From Bacteroidota bacterium (GTDB lineage Bacteria > Bacteroidota > Rhodothermia > Rhodothermales > UBA10348), in the NCBI GenBank assembly GCA_029262855.1, contig JAJCYP010000106.1, positions 1 to 64,000 of the forward strand: a stretch of DNA of 64,000 nt. The letters run 5' to 3'. Made by a program: the position numbers and the translations under genes. Below, in pieces: positions 7,765 to 17,395 of the stretch (position 1 is the first letter of the stretch; every line of letters begins with the position of its first letter). The notes beneath the pieces were generated by a model. It was not told where the DNA came from and ran no database searches. It was given only the letters and a program-made list of their open reading frames with translations.

Positions 7765-8640
7765 ATGTTGAAAAGCACTGCTGTAGGCGCCGTGTTCTGC
7801 GCCATGATTATGCTCTCGGGTTCTGCGTTGGCGCAGGACGCGGACACGACGTGGACCAAGAGTCTGGTGGGCCGCCTTTCCGGTGCTCAGGCGGGCTTCA
7901 GCAACTGGGCAGAAGGTGGCGTCAACACGCTTGCGCTGACAGTGGGCCTCGACGGCAAGGCAGTCAGGGAGACCGCTTCCTGGACGCAGTCGAACGAGCT
8001 GCGTTTCTCGTTCGGTCTTGTCCGGCAGGACACGCTGGCGTTCCGCAAGGCGGAGGATCTGATACGCCTCCGAACCAGCCTCACGTACACCGCCGGCGAG
8101 GGCGTTCTGGCGACGTTTCAGCCGACCATGGCTGCCGGACTGCGAACGCAGTTCGCCGCCGGAAAGAACTTCGAAAAGGATCCGCTGGAGATGGGCCGGG
8201 ACCTGCCTGTGAAGGTATCTGACTTCTTTTCTCCGGCAACCATCACCCAAACGGTTGGCCTGACGTGGGATCCGAACTCCTGGTTGACCCAGCGTGTCGG
8301 TTTCGCCGCCAAGGAGACCGTCGTGTTGATCGAGGAGTTGCGTTCGCTGTACGGGGTGAACATGGACGAGTCGTTCCGGGCCGAGTTCGGTATCGAGGCG
8401 TACACCGATCTGGAGAAGCAACTGGCCGAGAACGTCCATTACAAGTCGACGCTTGGCCTGTTTGCGGCGTTCGGTAGCCAGGATGCCCCGGATATGATCT
8501 GGGAGAATGCAATCGCGATGAAGGTCAATTCCTCACTCAACGTCAACTTCGAGTGGACCCTGCTGTATGACAAGGATGTCACGGCAGATATCCAGGCCAA
8601 GGAAGTGTTCTCAGTCGGGTTTTCGTACGCCTTCCTGTAG
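7765..8640 (+). CDS. DUF3078 outer-membrane beta-barrel-like protein
   Basis: A 291-residue secreted protein with a signal peptide (cleavage expected after SGSALA) and the DUF3078 signature GAQAGFSNWAEGGVNTLA near the N-terminus. The rest consists of alternating polar/hydrophobic strands ending in an aromatic-terminated C-terminal strand (FSVGFSYAFL), as in outer-membrane beta-barrels. The family is confined mainly to Bacteroidota and its function is unknown. It begins 80 bases after the Hc1 gene, beyond that gene's terminator, and is followed by the membrane peptidase after 9 bases. Confidence 0.88.
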   Translation: MLKSTAVGAVFCAMIMLSGSALAQDADTTWTKSLVGRLSGAQAGFSNWAEGGVNTLALTVGLDGKAVRETASWTQSNELRFSFGLVRQDTLAFRKAEDLIRLRTSLTYTAGEGVLATFQPTMAAGLRTQFAAGKNFEKDPLEMGRDLPVKVSDFFSPATITQTVGLTWDPNSWLTQRVGFAAKETVVLIEELRSLYGVNMDESFRAEFGIEAYTDLEKQLAENVHYKSTLGLFAAFGSQDAPDMIWENAIAMKVNSSLNVNFEWTLLYDKDVTADIQAKEVFSVGFSYAFL

Positions 8641-8649
8641 GGAGCGTCG

Positions 8650-10863
8650 GTGAGGCGCTGGTCAAAACTGGAGGTTCTCGGGTTCACGGGCGTCTCGCTG
8701 GCCATGTGGCCCATCCCGCTGCTGAACCGGCTTCACGTTGAGTCGGCCGCCGTCCTTGCGACGGCGGCGTTCTTTCTGGGCGGACTGGCGGCCCTTGCGA
8801 TCTTCCGCGACCAACGACGGGTACTTTCCGGCCGTCAGGTCTGGCAGGTGCTGCGAGGGCGCCTCGGGATTTTGGTCCTGCCCCTCGTCTTGATGCTGAT
8901 CCCGATGGCATGGGCGCCAAACTGCGGCTGGCCTGCGGGGACCGGGTTCTTCCTGCTGTTCGTCCCGATCTCCAGCCTCGGCGGCGTCAGCGCGGCCGCT
9001 GTCCTGCACCGACTCGGAGGCCGGCGACCGAGGGGCGGGCTGCTACTTCTGGGCGTCCTGATTCTGGCGATGGGCCCCCTCTGGGATTTGGGGCTGCATC
9101 CGCAGTTCTACACCTACAACCACGTCTTCGGTGGTGTCCTTGGGCCGATCTACGACGAGCAACTGGCCGTCAGGACCGGGCTGTTCGTGTTTCGCGTCCT
9201 GACGGTGCTCTGGGCGCTTGCCGGGCTGTTGTGGGCCAGCGGCCACGCCTTCCGGGCGGTCGCGATCCTGGGGCTGGTGGCACTGGTCTACGTCTTTTCC
9301 GGGCGATTGGGTATCAATACGGGGTACGAGGACCTGCAGCGCTCCTTGCCGGGAGTCGTCGAGACGCCGCACTTCCGCTTCCATTACGACCCCTCACGGG
9401 AAGAACCCTCGGCCATCCACCGGATGGCCGAGATGGCGGAGTTCGAGTACCAGCGGATCTCGGTCTCCCTGGAGACCGAGATCCTTCAGACCACCTGGGT
9501 CTTCCTGTATCCGGATGCCGACACAAGGGCGAGTCTTACCGGCGCTCGATACACCAGCGTAGCCCCCGTTTGGCTGGCAGAGCCACAGGTGCACGTGGAG
9601 TCCGGATCATTCGAGGCGCTCTTCCCGCACGAATTGGTCCACGCCTTCTCACGCGAGTTCGGACTCCCGGGTCTGAGGGCGTCACCGGCGGTCGGTCTGG
9701 TGGAGGGCCTGGCTGTGGCCCTGGAACCCGCGTCGTCGCGGCCGGGGCCCGATCACCTGGTGCTCGCATCGGTGACGGCCACGGGCATTGACCCCTCCCT
9801 GGCCCTGGCCGGCGCACTGTCGCCATGGGGATTCTGGACCGGTAGGGGTGGCGTCAGCTATACGGTGACGGGCTCCTTCGTTTCGTGGCTGCTCTCGACC
9901 TATGAGGTGAGCCGGTTCAAGGAGGCGTACCAGTCCGGTGATCTCGCCTCAGCCTATGGTGTCGCCACCGAAAAATTGGTGTCGCGCTGGATGGCCTCGC
10001 TTCAGGCCCGCACGTGGGTGGACGCCGAGTCCGTCCGCCGGGCACGGACCAGGCTTGGGGCACCATCGCTCTTCGAGAGGACGTGCCCACACTATCGGCC
10101 TCCGGCCATCAGGCTGCTCGATCAGGCCCGCACGTTCCGGACCCGGGGCGACTCGCTGGGTGCCTCCCGCGCGACCAGCAGGGCCATGGCGCTGGCACCC
10201 CAGGACCCGGCGGTTGTCACCGCCTGGGTCCTGGACCGCAAGGCCGCCGGAGACCTCGCGGCGCTCGGGGACACGCTCCTGGAGCGTGACCCCGAGCGCC
10301 TTCCGGTGACGGCGGCGGTGGTGCGCTCGGACTGCATCGCCGCGGGCGGCGATGCGGTCCGAGCGGGTGAGGCGTACCGAGCGATTCTTGCCCGCCTGCC
10401 CGGCTACGCACGTGAGGAGGGCCTGGCCGTGGCGCTGCGACTGGCGGCGGTCGGCGACCCGGCGGTGGCGTCGTGGCTGCTCGGCCATCGCCCGGCCGCG
10501 GCCGCCCAAACAACCGCGGCCGCCCCAACCCCCGCTGCCGCCCCGTCAACCCCCGCGCCCGCCCCAACCCCCTCCGCCGGCCAGGCCCTCCGGCACCTAT
10601 CCCCCGGAGGCACCCCCGACAGCCTCTCCGTCCACCCCCCGCCAGGACTGCCCCCGCGCTTCCGCGCGTCGTGGCCGGCGCTACGATCGCTCGCCATCGC
10701 GCGCGGTGCCTACCGCAACGGCGAATACGAGCGAGCTGCCGAATACGCCACCGAGGCGGCACGGGCATTTCGCCGAATGGGGGACCTGACGATGGAAGCG
10801 CACGTTGGGCATCTGGCCAATCGATTCCGGTTCTCCGCCACTCAAACCCCATCGTCCTTATGA
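8650..10863 (+). CDS. Polytopic membrane protein with zincin peptidase and helical-repeat domains
   Basis: A 737-residue protein of unusual composition. Residues 1-225 hold about six to seven membrane helices. Residues ~240-480 form a soluble gluzincin-type peptidase domain with the zinc motif HELVH (near residue 327) and a downstream Glu in VGLVEGLAVALE as likely third ligand. The C-terminal part is TPR-like (RLLDQARTFRTRGDSLGASR) with a Pro/Ala linker around 615-660 that looks expanded and is extremely GC-rich. A GTG start at 8650 is preceded by GGGAG. It ends with an ATGA overlap with the DUF5103 lipoprotein gene, so the two are coupled. Substrate unknown; possibly envelope protein processing. 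Confidence 0.72.
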   Translation: MRRWSKLEVLGFTGVSLAMWPIPLLNRLHVESAAVLATAAFFLGGLAALAIFRDQRRVLSGRQVWQVLRGRLGILVLPLVLMLIPMAWAPNCGWPAGTGFFLLFVPISSLGGVSAAAVLHRLGGRRPRGGLLLLGVLILAMGPLWDLGLHPQFYTYNHVFGGVLGPIYDEQLAVRTGLFVFRVLTVLWALAGLLWASGHAFRAVAILGLVALVYVFSGRLGINTGYEDLQRSLPGVVETPHFRFHYDPSREEPSAIHRMAEMAEFEYQRISVSLETEILQTTWVFLYPDADTRASLTGARYTSVAPVWLAEPQVHVESGSFEALFPHELVHAFSREFGLPGLRASPAVGLVEGLAVALEPASSRPGPDHLVLASVTATGIDPSLALAGALSPWGFWTGRGGVSYTVTGSFVSWLLSTYEVSRFKEAYQSGDLASAYGVATEKLVSRWMASLQARTWVDAESVRRARTRLGAPSLFERTCPHYRPPAIRLLDQARTFRTRGDSLGASRATSRAMALAPQDPAVVTAWVLDRKAAGDLAALGDTLLERDPERLPVTAAVVRSDCIAAGGDAVRAGEAYRAILARLPGYAREEGLAVALRLAAVGDPAVASWLLGHRPAAAAQTTAAAPTPAAAPSTPAPAPTPSAGQALRHLSPGGTPDSLSVHPPPGLPPRFRASWPALRSLAIARGAYRNGEYERAAEYATEAARAFRRMGDLTMEAHVGHLANRFRFSATQTPSSL

Positions 10864-12161
10864 GACTGCCGCGCTTCATCTGGATCCTGCTATTGGCGGG
10901 AGCGGGGCTCTCGTGTGCCTCGACCGAGGAGGCGAGTCCCGCCGATTCGGAGGGAGACAGGGCACGCCGTTCGCGCGATGAACGCGGGAGTCTGGCCCAG
11001 GACGCCCCGTCGGTCGCCACCGTGCAATTGTATCGGACCGGCGACGAGGCGGCCATCCCGCTCCTCGCCATGGACGGCACACAGACGCTCACGCTGGCTT
11101 TCGACGTGATGGGTTCGCGGACGCGACCTCTCTCGGTGTATTTCTACCACGCCGATCGCGAGTGGCGCCGGGATCTGGTACCGGCGGAGTACTTGACGTC
11201 GTTTCATCGGGACAACCTGCTCGACTACCAGCTGAGCCGCGCCACGCACGTTCCGTACGTCCACTACGCCTACGAATTTCCGAACGCCGCCATCGGCTTT
11301 CGTCTGAGTGGCAACTACATCATTCGCGTCACGGAGCAGGGGATGGAGGACGAGCCTCTCTTCGAGCGCCCGTTTTTCGTATCAGAGCAGGCCACGCCGA
11401 TCGACTTCAACTTGGATCAGGTCCGGGTGATCGGCAATCCATTCCCGTCGGTTCAACCATCGGTGCGCTTCACCCCGCCGAGGGGAAGCACGGGAACGGC
11501 GTTCGACTACACCGTCTGTTTTCTTCGCAACGGGCAGAGGCCAAGCGAGCGCTGCACGGATCGCCCGGCACTGGACTATCAGCCCGCCCTCCGGTACTAC
11601 CTCGAACCCGAGGCCTCCTTCGAGGCCGGCGCATCGGACTACTTCGTGGATATCTCGAGCCTGCGGGCTGGAGGGCGCATAGAGCGGGCCGACCTGCTCG
11701 AACGCCCGTATCAGCTCCTCCTGGAGCCCGACTACTTCAGGTTTCCTGGGACGGCTACGGCGCCACTCCAGAACGGGCAGGTGGTCGTGAAGAAGGCCGT
11801 TCGGAACGTTGGCGATCCGGGCACGGCAGCCGAATACGTTGACGTGCGATTCGCCCTTGTGCCGGATGACGAGGTCTCGGTTCCGGGCCGGGTATACCTG
11901 ATAGGTCCCTTCAACAACTGGACACCGTCGGCCGGGACGGAGATGCAGTGGATGGCCGGGAGTGGGCGATACGAGGCCTCCATCCTCCTGAAACAAGGCC
12001 GCTACGAGTATCGGTACGCCTTCTCGAACCAATCGGTGGCCCGCGCATCGCGTGGGGTTTCGGCGCGTTTTGACAATATGATTACCGCATTCGTGTACTT
12101 TGACGATCTCCGGCTTTCGACGGACCGCCTGATATCGGCGGTCTCGGTCGTTACCCGGTGA
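10860..12161 (+). CDS. DUF5103 lipoprotein
   Basis: A 433-residue lipoprotein with a signal peptide ending in the lipobox LSC (MRLPRFIWILLLAGAGLSC). The central region matches DUF5103: SVYFYHADREWRRDLVPAEY, then LLDYQLSRATHVPYVHYAYEFPN and SGNYIIRV. Near the C-terminus is an AMPK/CBM48-like beta-sandwich (RVYLIGPFNNW...GRYEASILLKQGRYEYRYAF). The family is Bacteroidota-specific and lacks an established biochemical role; surface or periplasmic binding is plausible. The ATG at 10860 overlaps the preceding stop (ATGA). A longer frame from 10473 lies over the peptidase gene and lacks a signal peptide at its start, so it was not used. Confidence 0.88.
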   Translation: MRLPRFIWILLLAGAGLSCASTEEASPADSEGDRARRSRDERGSLAQDAPSVATVQLYRTGDEAAIPLLAMDGTQTLTLAFDVMGSRTRPLSVYFYHADREWRRDLVPAEYLTSFHRDNLLDYQLSRATHVPYVHYAYEFPNAAIGFRLSGNYIIRVTEQGMEDEPLFERPFFVSEQATPIDFNLDQVRVIGNPFPSVQPSVRFTPPRGSTGTAFDYTVCFLRNGQRPSERCTDRPALDYQPALRYYLEPEASFEAGASDYFVDISSLRAGGRIERADLLERPYQLLLEPDYFRFPGTATAPLQNGQVVVKKAVRNVGDPGTAAEYVDVRFALVPDDEVSVPGRVYLIGPFNNWTPSAGTEMQWMAGSGRYEASILLKQGRYEYRYAFSNQSVARASRGVSARFDNMITAFVYFDDLRLSTDRLISAVSVVTR

Positions 12162-12237
12162 GTGGAGCGGTAGTGGCCTGAACGGCCAAGACCCACCCAA
12201 CATCCCCCCACGCTTCCAAAGAAACAGACACACGCTC

Positions 12238-14718
12238 ATGACACGATTGCTTGTGGCGTCCATGGCAATGGTATTTTTCCTTGCCGGATGCTCGACTTTT
12301 CAGAAGTCCCAGAAAGCGGACTCATCCTCAACGGCTGGTAGTGCTGCGAAGCCCGGCAGCAAGGACGACGACGACGACGACCCCAAAGCGTTCTCCGAGG
12401 TCATCAAGGATGACTTCAAGTCTGACGAGGGACTCTTCAACGTCTACCGCGACGACCAGACGCTGTACTACGAAATCCCTGACTCCCTTCTGGGCCGTGA
12501 GTTGTTGCTCGTCACCCGGATTGCCAAAACGGCCGACAACATTGGCTACGGCGGCGAGAAGGCCAATACCCAGGTCGTACGGTGGGTGCGAATCGATAAC
12601 AAGATCCTCCTCCGTTCGGTCAGTCACCAGAATGTCGCCACCGAGGACGAGCCGATCTACCAGGCCGTCGTGAACTCGAATTTCGAGCCCATCATTCAGG
12701 CGTTTGATATCAAGGCGTACAGCAAGGACACCACCGGCGTAGTCATCGATGTGTCCGACCTGTTCACAACCGACATTCCATCGCTCGGGTTGCAGCGGCG
12801 GCGCCGGACGCAGTACGGGGTTCGCCGAGTGGACGCCAGCCGAACCTACATCACGGAGGCGGCCTCGTATCCAAAGAACGTCGAGGTTCGCCACGTGCTG
12901 ACGTATGAGGCAACAACCCCACCATCCAGTTCCAGCACGGGCGCGATCTCCCTCGAGATGGCCCAGTCGATGCTGGAGCTTCCGCGGGTCCCCATGACGC
13001 CGCGGCTCTGCGATGACCGAGTCGGGTTCTTCAGCGCCTCGACCACCGACTACAGCCGCGATGAGCAGAAGGCTCAGACCCGCTGCTACATCACCCGTTG
13101 GCGCCTGGAGCCCAAAGACAAGGAGGCCTACGCCCGAGGCGAATTGGTCGAGCCGATCAAGCCCATTGTCTACTACCTCGACCCGGCCACGCCGGAGAAG
13201 TGGCGTCCCTTCCTGAAGCAGGGCGTGAACGACTGGAACCGTGCGTTCGAAGCGGCCGGCTTCAAGAATGCCATCATGGGCATGGATCCGCCGACCAAGG
13301 AAGAGGACCCCGAATTCAGCCCCGAAGATGCCCGTTACTCGGTCATCCGGTACTTCGCCTCCGACGTGCAGAATGCCTACGGACCCCACGTCCACGACCC
13401 CCGCTCGGGAGAGATTCTGGAGAGCGACATCGGGTGGTATCACAACGTGATGAACCTCCTCCGGAACTGGTTCTTCGTGCAGACGGCGGCGGTCAATCCT
13501 GAGGCTCGCAGGGTCCGGTTTGACGACCGGGTCATGGGAGAGTTGATTCGTTTTGTGTCCGCTCACGAGGTGGGTCACACGCTCGGCTTCCCGCACAACA
13601 TGGGCAACAGCTACGGATATCCCGTGGACAGCCTGCGCTCGCCGACCTTTACCGCGACACACGGAACGGCCCCGTCCATCATGGACTACGCTCGTTTCAA
13701 CTACATCGCGCAGCCGGGCGACGGCGTCACCAGCTTCTACCCGAATCTGGGTGAGTACGACGAGTGGGCCGCCAAATGGGGCTACTCGTGGACGGGCAAC
13801 TCGGACCCTGACCAGGAAAAGAAGGACCTGAACGCCTGGGTAGTGGAGCGTGCCGACGATCCGCGTTTCTTCTATGGTCGGCAGGGCCCGGGCATTGATC
13901 CACGCGCCCAGACCGAAGATCTCGGAGACGATGCGGTCTACGCCAGCGATCTGGGTATCGAAAATCTGAAGCGCATCCTGGACAACCTCGTGGAATGGAC
14001 GGCCGAGGACGCCAAGGACTACGGCGACCTGCAGGAGCTGTACAACAACGTGACGTCCCAGTGGAATCGCTATGTCGGCCACGTGTCCAACTGGGTTGGC
14101 GGCATGCTCTCGACGCCCAAGACCTACGATCAGGCAGGGCCCGTCCACGAGATGGCCTCCGAGGAGCGCCAGCGCGCGGCCATGGAGTGGCTCAACCGGC
14201 AGGTCTTCACGACACCGGAGTGGATGCTGGACATGGATGTCCTGCGGAGAGTCGAAGGGGCGGGCGCGATTGATCGCGTCCGGCGCTACCAGACCGGCGC
14301 CATCAACCGCCTCCTGGATCCCCAGCGTCTGGCCCGCATGATGGAGGCCGAACTCGTGATGGATGACACCTACACGGTCGGCGAGATGTTCGGCGATCTG
14401 CGCATGAGCGTCTGGTCTGAGCTCGGCAGCGGCGAGTCCATCTCGGTCTTTCGCCGGAACCTCCAGCGCGCCCACGTGGCCCGCCTTGAGTACCTGATGG
14501 AGAACGAAGCGCCCCCGACACCGTCCTTCTTTGCGTCCTTCGGATTCGTGGGGGTATCCATCTCCCAGTCGGACATCCGGGCCTACGTTCGCGGCGAACT
14601 GTCCGAGATCAACCGCGATGTGGGGCGGGCACTCACCCGCACTCGGGATGCGACCACACGGTTGCACTTGCGGGACATCGAGGCCCGTATCGAGGATATC
14701 CTCGATACGGATGAGTAG
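12238..14718 (+). CDS. Zinc metalloprotease lipoprotein (DUF5117/DUF5118/DUF4953 family)
   Basis: Large periplasmic or surface metalloprotease of 826 residues. The signal peptide ends in the lipobox LAGC (MTRLLVASMAMVFFLAGC). A low-complexity Asp run lies around residues 40-46, then the DUF5118 and DUF5117 regions, and the catalytic domain with the metzincin-like motif HEVGHTLGFPHNMG near residue 442 (three His ligands and the catalytic Glu all present). The length is typical of this Bacteroidota family, whose substrates are not known. A strong terminator follows 25 bases after the stop, so this is the last gene of the 7.7-14.7 kb cluster. Confidence 0.92.
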   Translation: MTRLLVASMAMVFFLAGCSTFQKSQKADSSSTAGSAAKPGSKDDDDDDPKAFSEVIKDDFKSDEGLFNVYRDDQTLYYEIPDSLLGRELLLVTRIAKTADNIGYGGEKANTQVVRWVRIDNKILLRSVSHQNVATEDEPIYQAVVNSNFEPIIQAFDIKAYSKDTTGVVIDVSDLFTTDIPSLGLQRRRRTQYGVRRVDASRTYITEAASYPKNVEVRHVLTYEATTPPSSSSTGAISLEMAQSMLELPRVPMTPRLCDDRVGFFSASTTDYSRDEQKAQTRCYITRWRLEPKDKEAYARGELVEPIKPIVYYLDPATPEKWRPFLKQGVNDWNRAFEAAGFKNAIMGMDPPTKEEDPEFSPEDARYSVIRYFASDVQNAYGPHVHDPRSGEILESDIGWYHNVMNLLRNWFFVQTAAVNPEARRVRFDDRVMGELIRFVSAHEVGHTLGFPHNMGNSYGYPVDSLRSPTFTATHGTAPSIMDYARFNYIAQPGDGVTSFYPNLGEYDEWAAKWGYSWTGNSDPDQEKKDLNAWVVERADDPRFFYGRQGPGIDPRAQTEDLGDDAVYASDLGIENLKRILDNLVEWTAEDAKDYGDLQELYNNVTSQWNRYVGHVSNWVGGMLSTPKTYDQAGPVHEMASEERQRAAMEWLNRQVFTTPEWMLDMDVLRRVEGAGAIDRVRRYQTGAINRLLDPQRLARMMEAELVMDDTYTVGEMFGDLRMSVWSELGSGESISVFRRNLQRAHVARLEYLMENEAPPTPSFFASFGFVGVSISQSDIRAYVRGELSEINRDVGRALTRTRDATTRLHLRDIEARIEDILDTDE

Positions 14719-14742
14719 CGCGCGGACGGAATAGCTGCCTGA

Positions 14743-14777
14743 ACGGGGTCATCGGCAAACGCCGGTGACCCCGTTTT
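14743..14777 (+). terminator. Rho-independent terminator after the metalloprotease
   Basis: Inverted repeat ACGGGGTCA (from 14743) / TGACCCCGT (to 14774), with inner CGGC/GCCG pairing and a short AAA-containing loop, followed by TTTT. It closes the metalloprotease transcript just before the MFS gene. Confidence 0.88.
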
Positions 14778-14788
14778 AGATTGGCGCC

Positions 14789-16015
14789 ATGACTACCAAG
14801 CACATCCAGCTCACCCTTCTCGCCGTCGCCGAGCTCCTGGCCATGGCGGTCTGGTTCTCGGCCTCGGCCCTGGTGCCGCAGTTGCAGGACGCCTGGGGTC
14901 TGTCCGCCGGGGGCGCGGCCTGGATGACGATGAGTGTCCAGTTGGGATTCGTGGTAGGAGCGGTGTTGTCGGCCGCGTTGAATATCCCCGATCGATGGCC
15001 TGCCCCCAAGGTCGTGGCGGTCGGGACGATGCTGGCAGCCGCAGCCAACGGCGCCATACCAATCGCCAGCACTATCGAGGGTGTCGACCCGGCCACCACG
15101 GCCATCGCATTGCGCTTCGTGACCGGGGCGGCGCTGGCCCTGGTCTATCCGCCGGGGATGAAGATCGTCGCGAGTTGGACCCGGAGCGACCGCGGCCTGT
15201 GGATCGGAATTCTTGTCGGTGCCCTGGCCGTAGGGTCCGCCAGTCCCCATCTTCTCGCCGCCCTGCGGGGGCCGGAGGGTGCCCTGCCAGCGTGGTCGAC
15301 GGTGATGTACGCCACCTCGGTGCTCTCCGTCGTCGCCGGCCTGCTGGTCTTTGCCTTCATTCGGCTGGGTCCGCACCTCGCGGCATCGGCCCCGTTCGAT
15401 TGGCGTCAGGCGGCTGCAGGTCTCTCGGACAGGCCGACCCGGCTGGCGAATTTCGGTTACTTCGGCCACATGTTCGAGCTCTACGCCATGTGGGCCTGGC
15501 TTCCGGTCATGCTCCTGGCCGCGTACGAGGCCGCCGGTTGGAGCGAGCAGAGCGCCCGCGTGGCCGGCTTCGGCGTGATCGCGATTGGCGGCATCTCGTC
15601 CGTTCTGGCGGGCCGCTGGGCCGACCGGCTGGGACGAACCCGGGTGACCGCGGCCGCGATGGTGCTGTCCGGCGCGTGCGCCATGACGGCCGGATTCCTG
15701 TTTGACCACCCGCTGCTGTTAACCATAGCGGGCCTCGTGTGGGGATTCGCCGTGATCGCCGATTCTGCCCAGTTCTCGGCCGCAGTAAGCGAGCTCGCCG
15801 ACCCGCGGTACGTGGGCACAGCCCTGACGGTGCAGACCAGTATCGGATTTCTCCTCACGCTGATTACGCTCCGCGGCGTGCCGCTTCTGGTCGATCTGTG
15901 GGGCTGGGGCCCCGCGTTTGCGGTTCTGGCGCTCGGCCCCGCGGTAGGGGCCTGGAGTATGCTCCGATTGCGATCGCTACCGGAATCCCTGCGAATGGCT
16001 TCCGGAAATCGGTAG
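14789..16015 (+). CDS. Major facilitator superfamily transporter
   Basis: A 408-residue inner-membrane carrier with 12 predicted hydrophobic segments. The central loop carries the MFS motif A-like GRWADRLGRTRV in the second half, and the first half has AVWFSASALVPQLQDAWGLSAGGAAWMTMSVQLGF, like the CynX/NimT or nitrate-porter-like MFS branch. The substrate cannot be deduced. It sits 70 bases after the metalloprotease terminator and 66 bases before the amidohydrolase, so it may begin a new transcript that includes the two catabolic genes that follow. Confidence 0.85.
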   Translation: MTTKHIQLTLLAVAELLAMAVWFSASALVPQLQDAWGLSAGGAAWMTMSVQLGFVVGAVLSAALNIPDRWPAPKVVAVGTMLAAAANGAIPIASTIEGVDPATTAIALRFVTGAALALVYPPGMKIVASWTRSDRGLWIGILVGALAVGSASPHLLAALRGPEGALPAWSTVMYATSVLSVVAGLLVFAFIRLGPHLAASAPFDWRQAAAGLSDRPTRLANFGYFGHMFELYAMWAWLPVMLLAAYEAAGWSEQSARVAGFGVIAIGGISSVLAGRWADRLGRTRVTAAAMVLSGACAMTAGFLFDHPLLLTIAGLVWGFAVIADSAQFSAAVSELADPRYVGTALTVQTSIGFLLTLITLRGVPLLVDLWGWGPAFAVLALGPAVGAWSMLRLRSLPESLRMASGNR

Positions 16016-16081
16016 GAGAGCGCTTGCTTTCCATCGCCGTAGCGTGGACAATACGGGATCCACCTTTCAGTACGACTTCCG

Positions 16082-17395
16082 ATGCGCACACTCCTTCTGT
16101 TTCTGACCCTTCTCACAACGGCAGGGTCCGGCCTTGCCCAGGTAACCGCCATTCGGGCCGGCTATCTGGTCGATCCCGAGGCGGGCACCGTCCTTCGCAA
16201 TCAGGTCATCGTCATCGAGCGTGACGCCGCGAGCGGGACGAGCGAAATTCTCGCAATCGGTCCCAATGCGGCCATTCCGATGGGCGCGGAGGTCATCGAC
16301 CTTTCTGACCAGTATGTGATGCCGGGACTCGTTGATTCCCACGATCACTTGGGTATTACCTACAAAGCAGATCCCGAGGACTGGTATTACTACTTCACCA
16401 TAGTAATGGACTCCACGCCGTTGCGTGCCATTCAGTCCTTCTCAACCGGATTCCAAAAACTTGCCTCCGGATTCACGATGGTCAGAGACCTTGGAAACAA
16501 CGGACTCTACGCCGATACCGCGCTCAGGCAGGCCATCGAAATGGGTTGGGTGCCCGGCCCGACGATGATCAACGCCGGGATCATCATTGGCGCCTTCGGA
16601 GGGCAGTTCTACGAGACGCCCGAGCGCGAGGACGTGGTGTATCCGGAGTACCTGAATGCGGATACCAACGACGAAATCGTCAAGGCTATCCGCCGCAACA
16701 TCCACTACGGGGCCAAGGTCATCAAGGTCTGCGTGGACTGCCAGGCCTACCCGTACACGGTCGAGCAGCTGAAGCTCTTTGTGAGCGAGGCCGCGAACGC
16801 CGGCCAGAAGGTCTCTGGACACGTGCAGACCCGGGAGGGAGCCCGCCGGGCCATTGAGGCCGGCCTCTGGTCCCTGGATCACGACAATGCGCTGGATCCC
16901 GAGCTCCACACCATGATGGCGGAGCGGGACATCTTTCGGGCCGGGACCGAAACGCCGCAGGGCCTGCCGGGTCGCGAGCTGAGCGAGGCGCGCTGGGAGC
17001 GGCGCAAGGCCGGCCTGCGTGATGCGTGGGAGAAGGGCGTCCCGCTCGTGTTCTCCACCGATGCCGACTACTACATCCCCGGGCTGGACCGCGGCGAACT
17101 GTCCATCGAGTTCATCAAGACGTGGGAGGAGGCGGGGATACCCAACGCCGACATCCTTCGCGCCATGACGGTGAACGGCTACAGGATTTCCGAGACCACC
17201 GAGAGCCGCGGGTTGCTGAAGCCGGGTCTTGCCGGTGATGTGATCGCCCTGGCTGCCAACCCGCTGGACGATATCAACGCCCTCCGGGACGTCCGCTTCG
17301 TCATGAAGGACGGCATGGTGTTCAAGCGGGACGGTGTCGTGATGCCCATGGACTTCTTCCACAACGGACCGGCATACGGATGGCGCAAGCGGTAA
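16082..17395 (+). CDS. Secreted metal-dependent amidohydrolase
   Basis: Amidohydrolase-superfamily TIM barrel of 437 residues, probably periplasmic (signal peptide to SGLAQ, residue 20). Metal-site residues are visible: H87-x-H89 (GLVDSHDHL), a Lys in AKVIKVCVD, His in SGHVQ, His in LDHDN and Asp in FSTDADYY. The C-terminal LLKPGLAGDVIALAANP is the usual barrel-closing beta-sandwich segment. Close families include imidazolonepropionase-like hydrolases and Xaa-Pro dipeptidases; the substrate is unknown. Its last 16 bases overlap the aldehyde dehydrogenase gene, so the two are probably co-translated and may act on one catabolic route. Confidence 0.9.
   Translation: MRTLLLFLTLLTTAGSGLAQVTAIRAGYLVDPEAGTVLRNQVIVIERDAASGTSEILAIGPNAAIPMGAEVIDLSDQYVMPGLVDSHDHLGITYKADPEDWYYYFTIVMDSTPLRAIQSFSTGFQKLASGFTMVRDLGNNGLYADTALRQAIEMGWVPGPTMINAGIIIGAFGGQFYETPEREDVVYPEYLNADTNDEIVKAIRRNIHYGAKVIKVCVDCQAYPYTVEQLKLFVSEAANAGQKVSGHVQTREGARRAIEAGLWSLDHDNALDPELHTMMAERDIFRAGTETPQGLPGRELSEARWERRKAGLRDAWEKGVPLVFSTDADYYIPGLDRGELSIEFIKTWEEAGIPNADILRAMTVNGYRISETTESRGLLKPGLAGDVIALAANPLDDINALRDVRFVMKDGMVFKRDGVVMPMDFFHNGPAYGWRKR

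Noticed and set aside
10473..10859. Upstream extension of the DUF5103 gene
   Set aside because: It overlaps the zincin gene's Pro/Ala-rich end in another frame and would bury the signal peptide and lipobox that start at 10860.
12328..14667. 779-codon minus-strand frame
   Set aside because: It is antisense to the zinc metalloprotease, which has a lipobox and HEVGH motif; the minus-strand translation has no recognisable domain.
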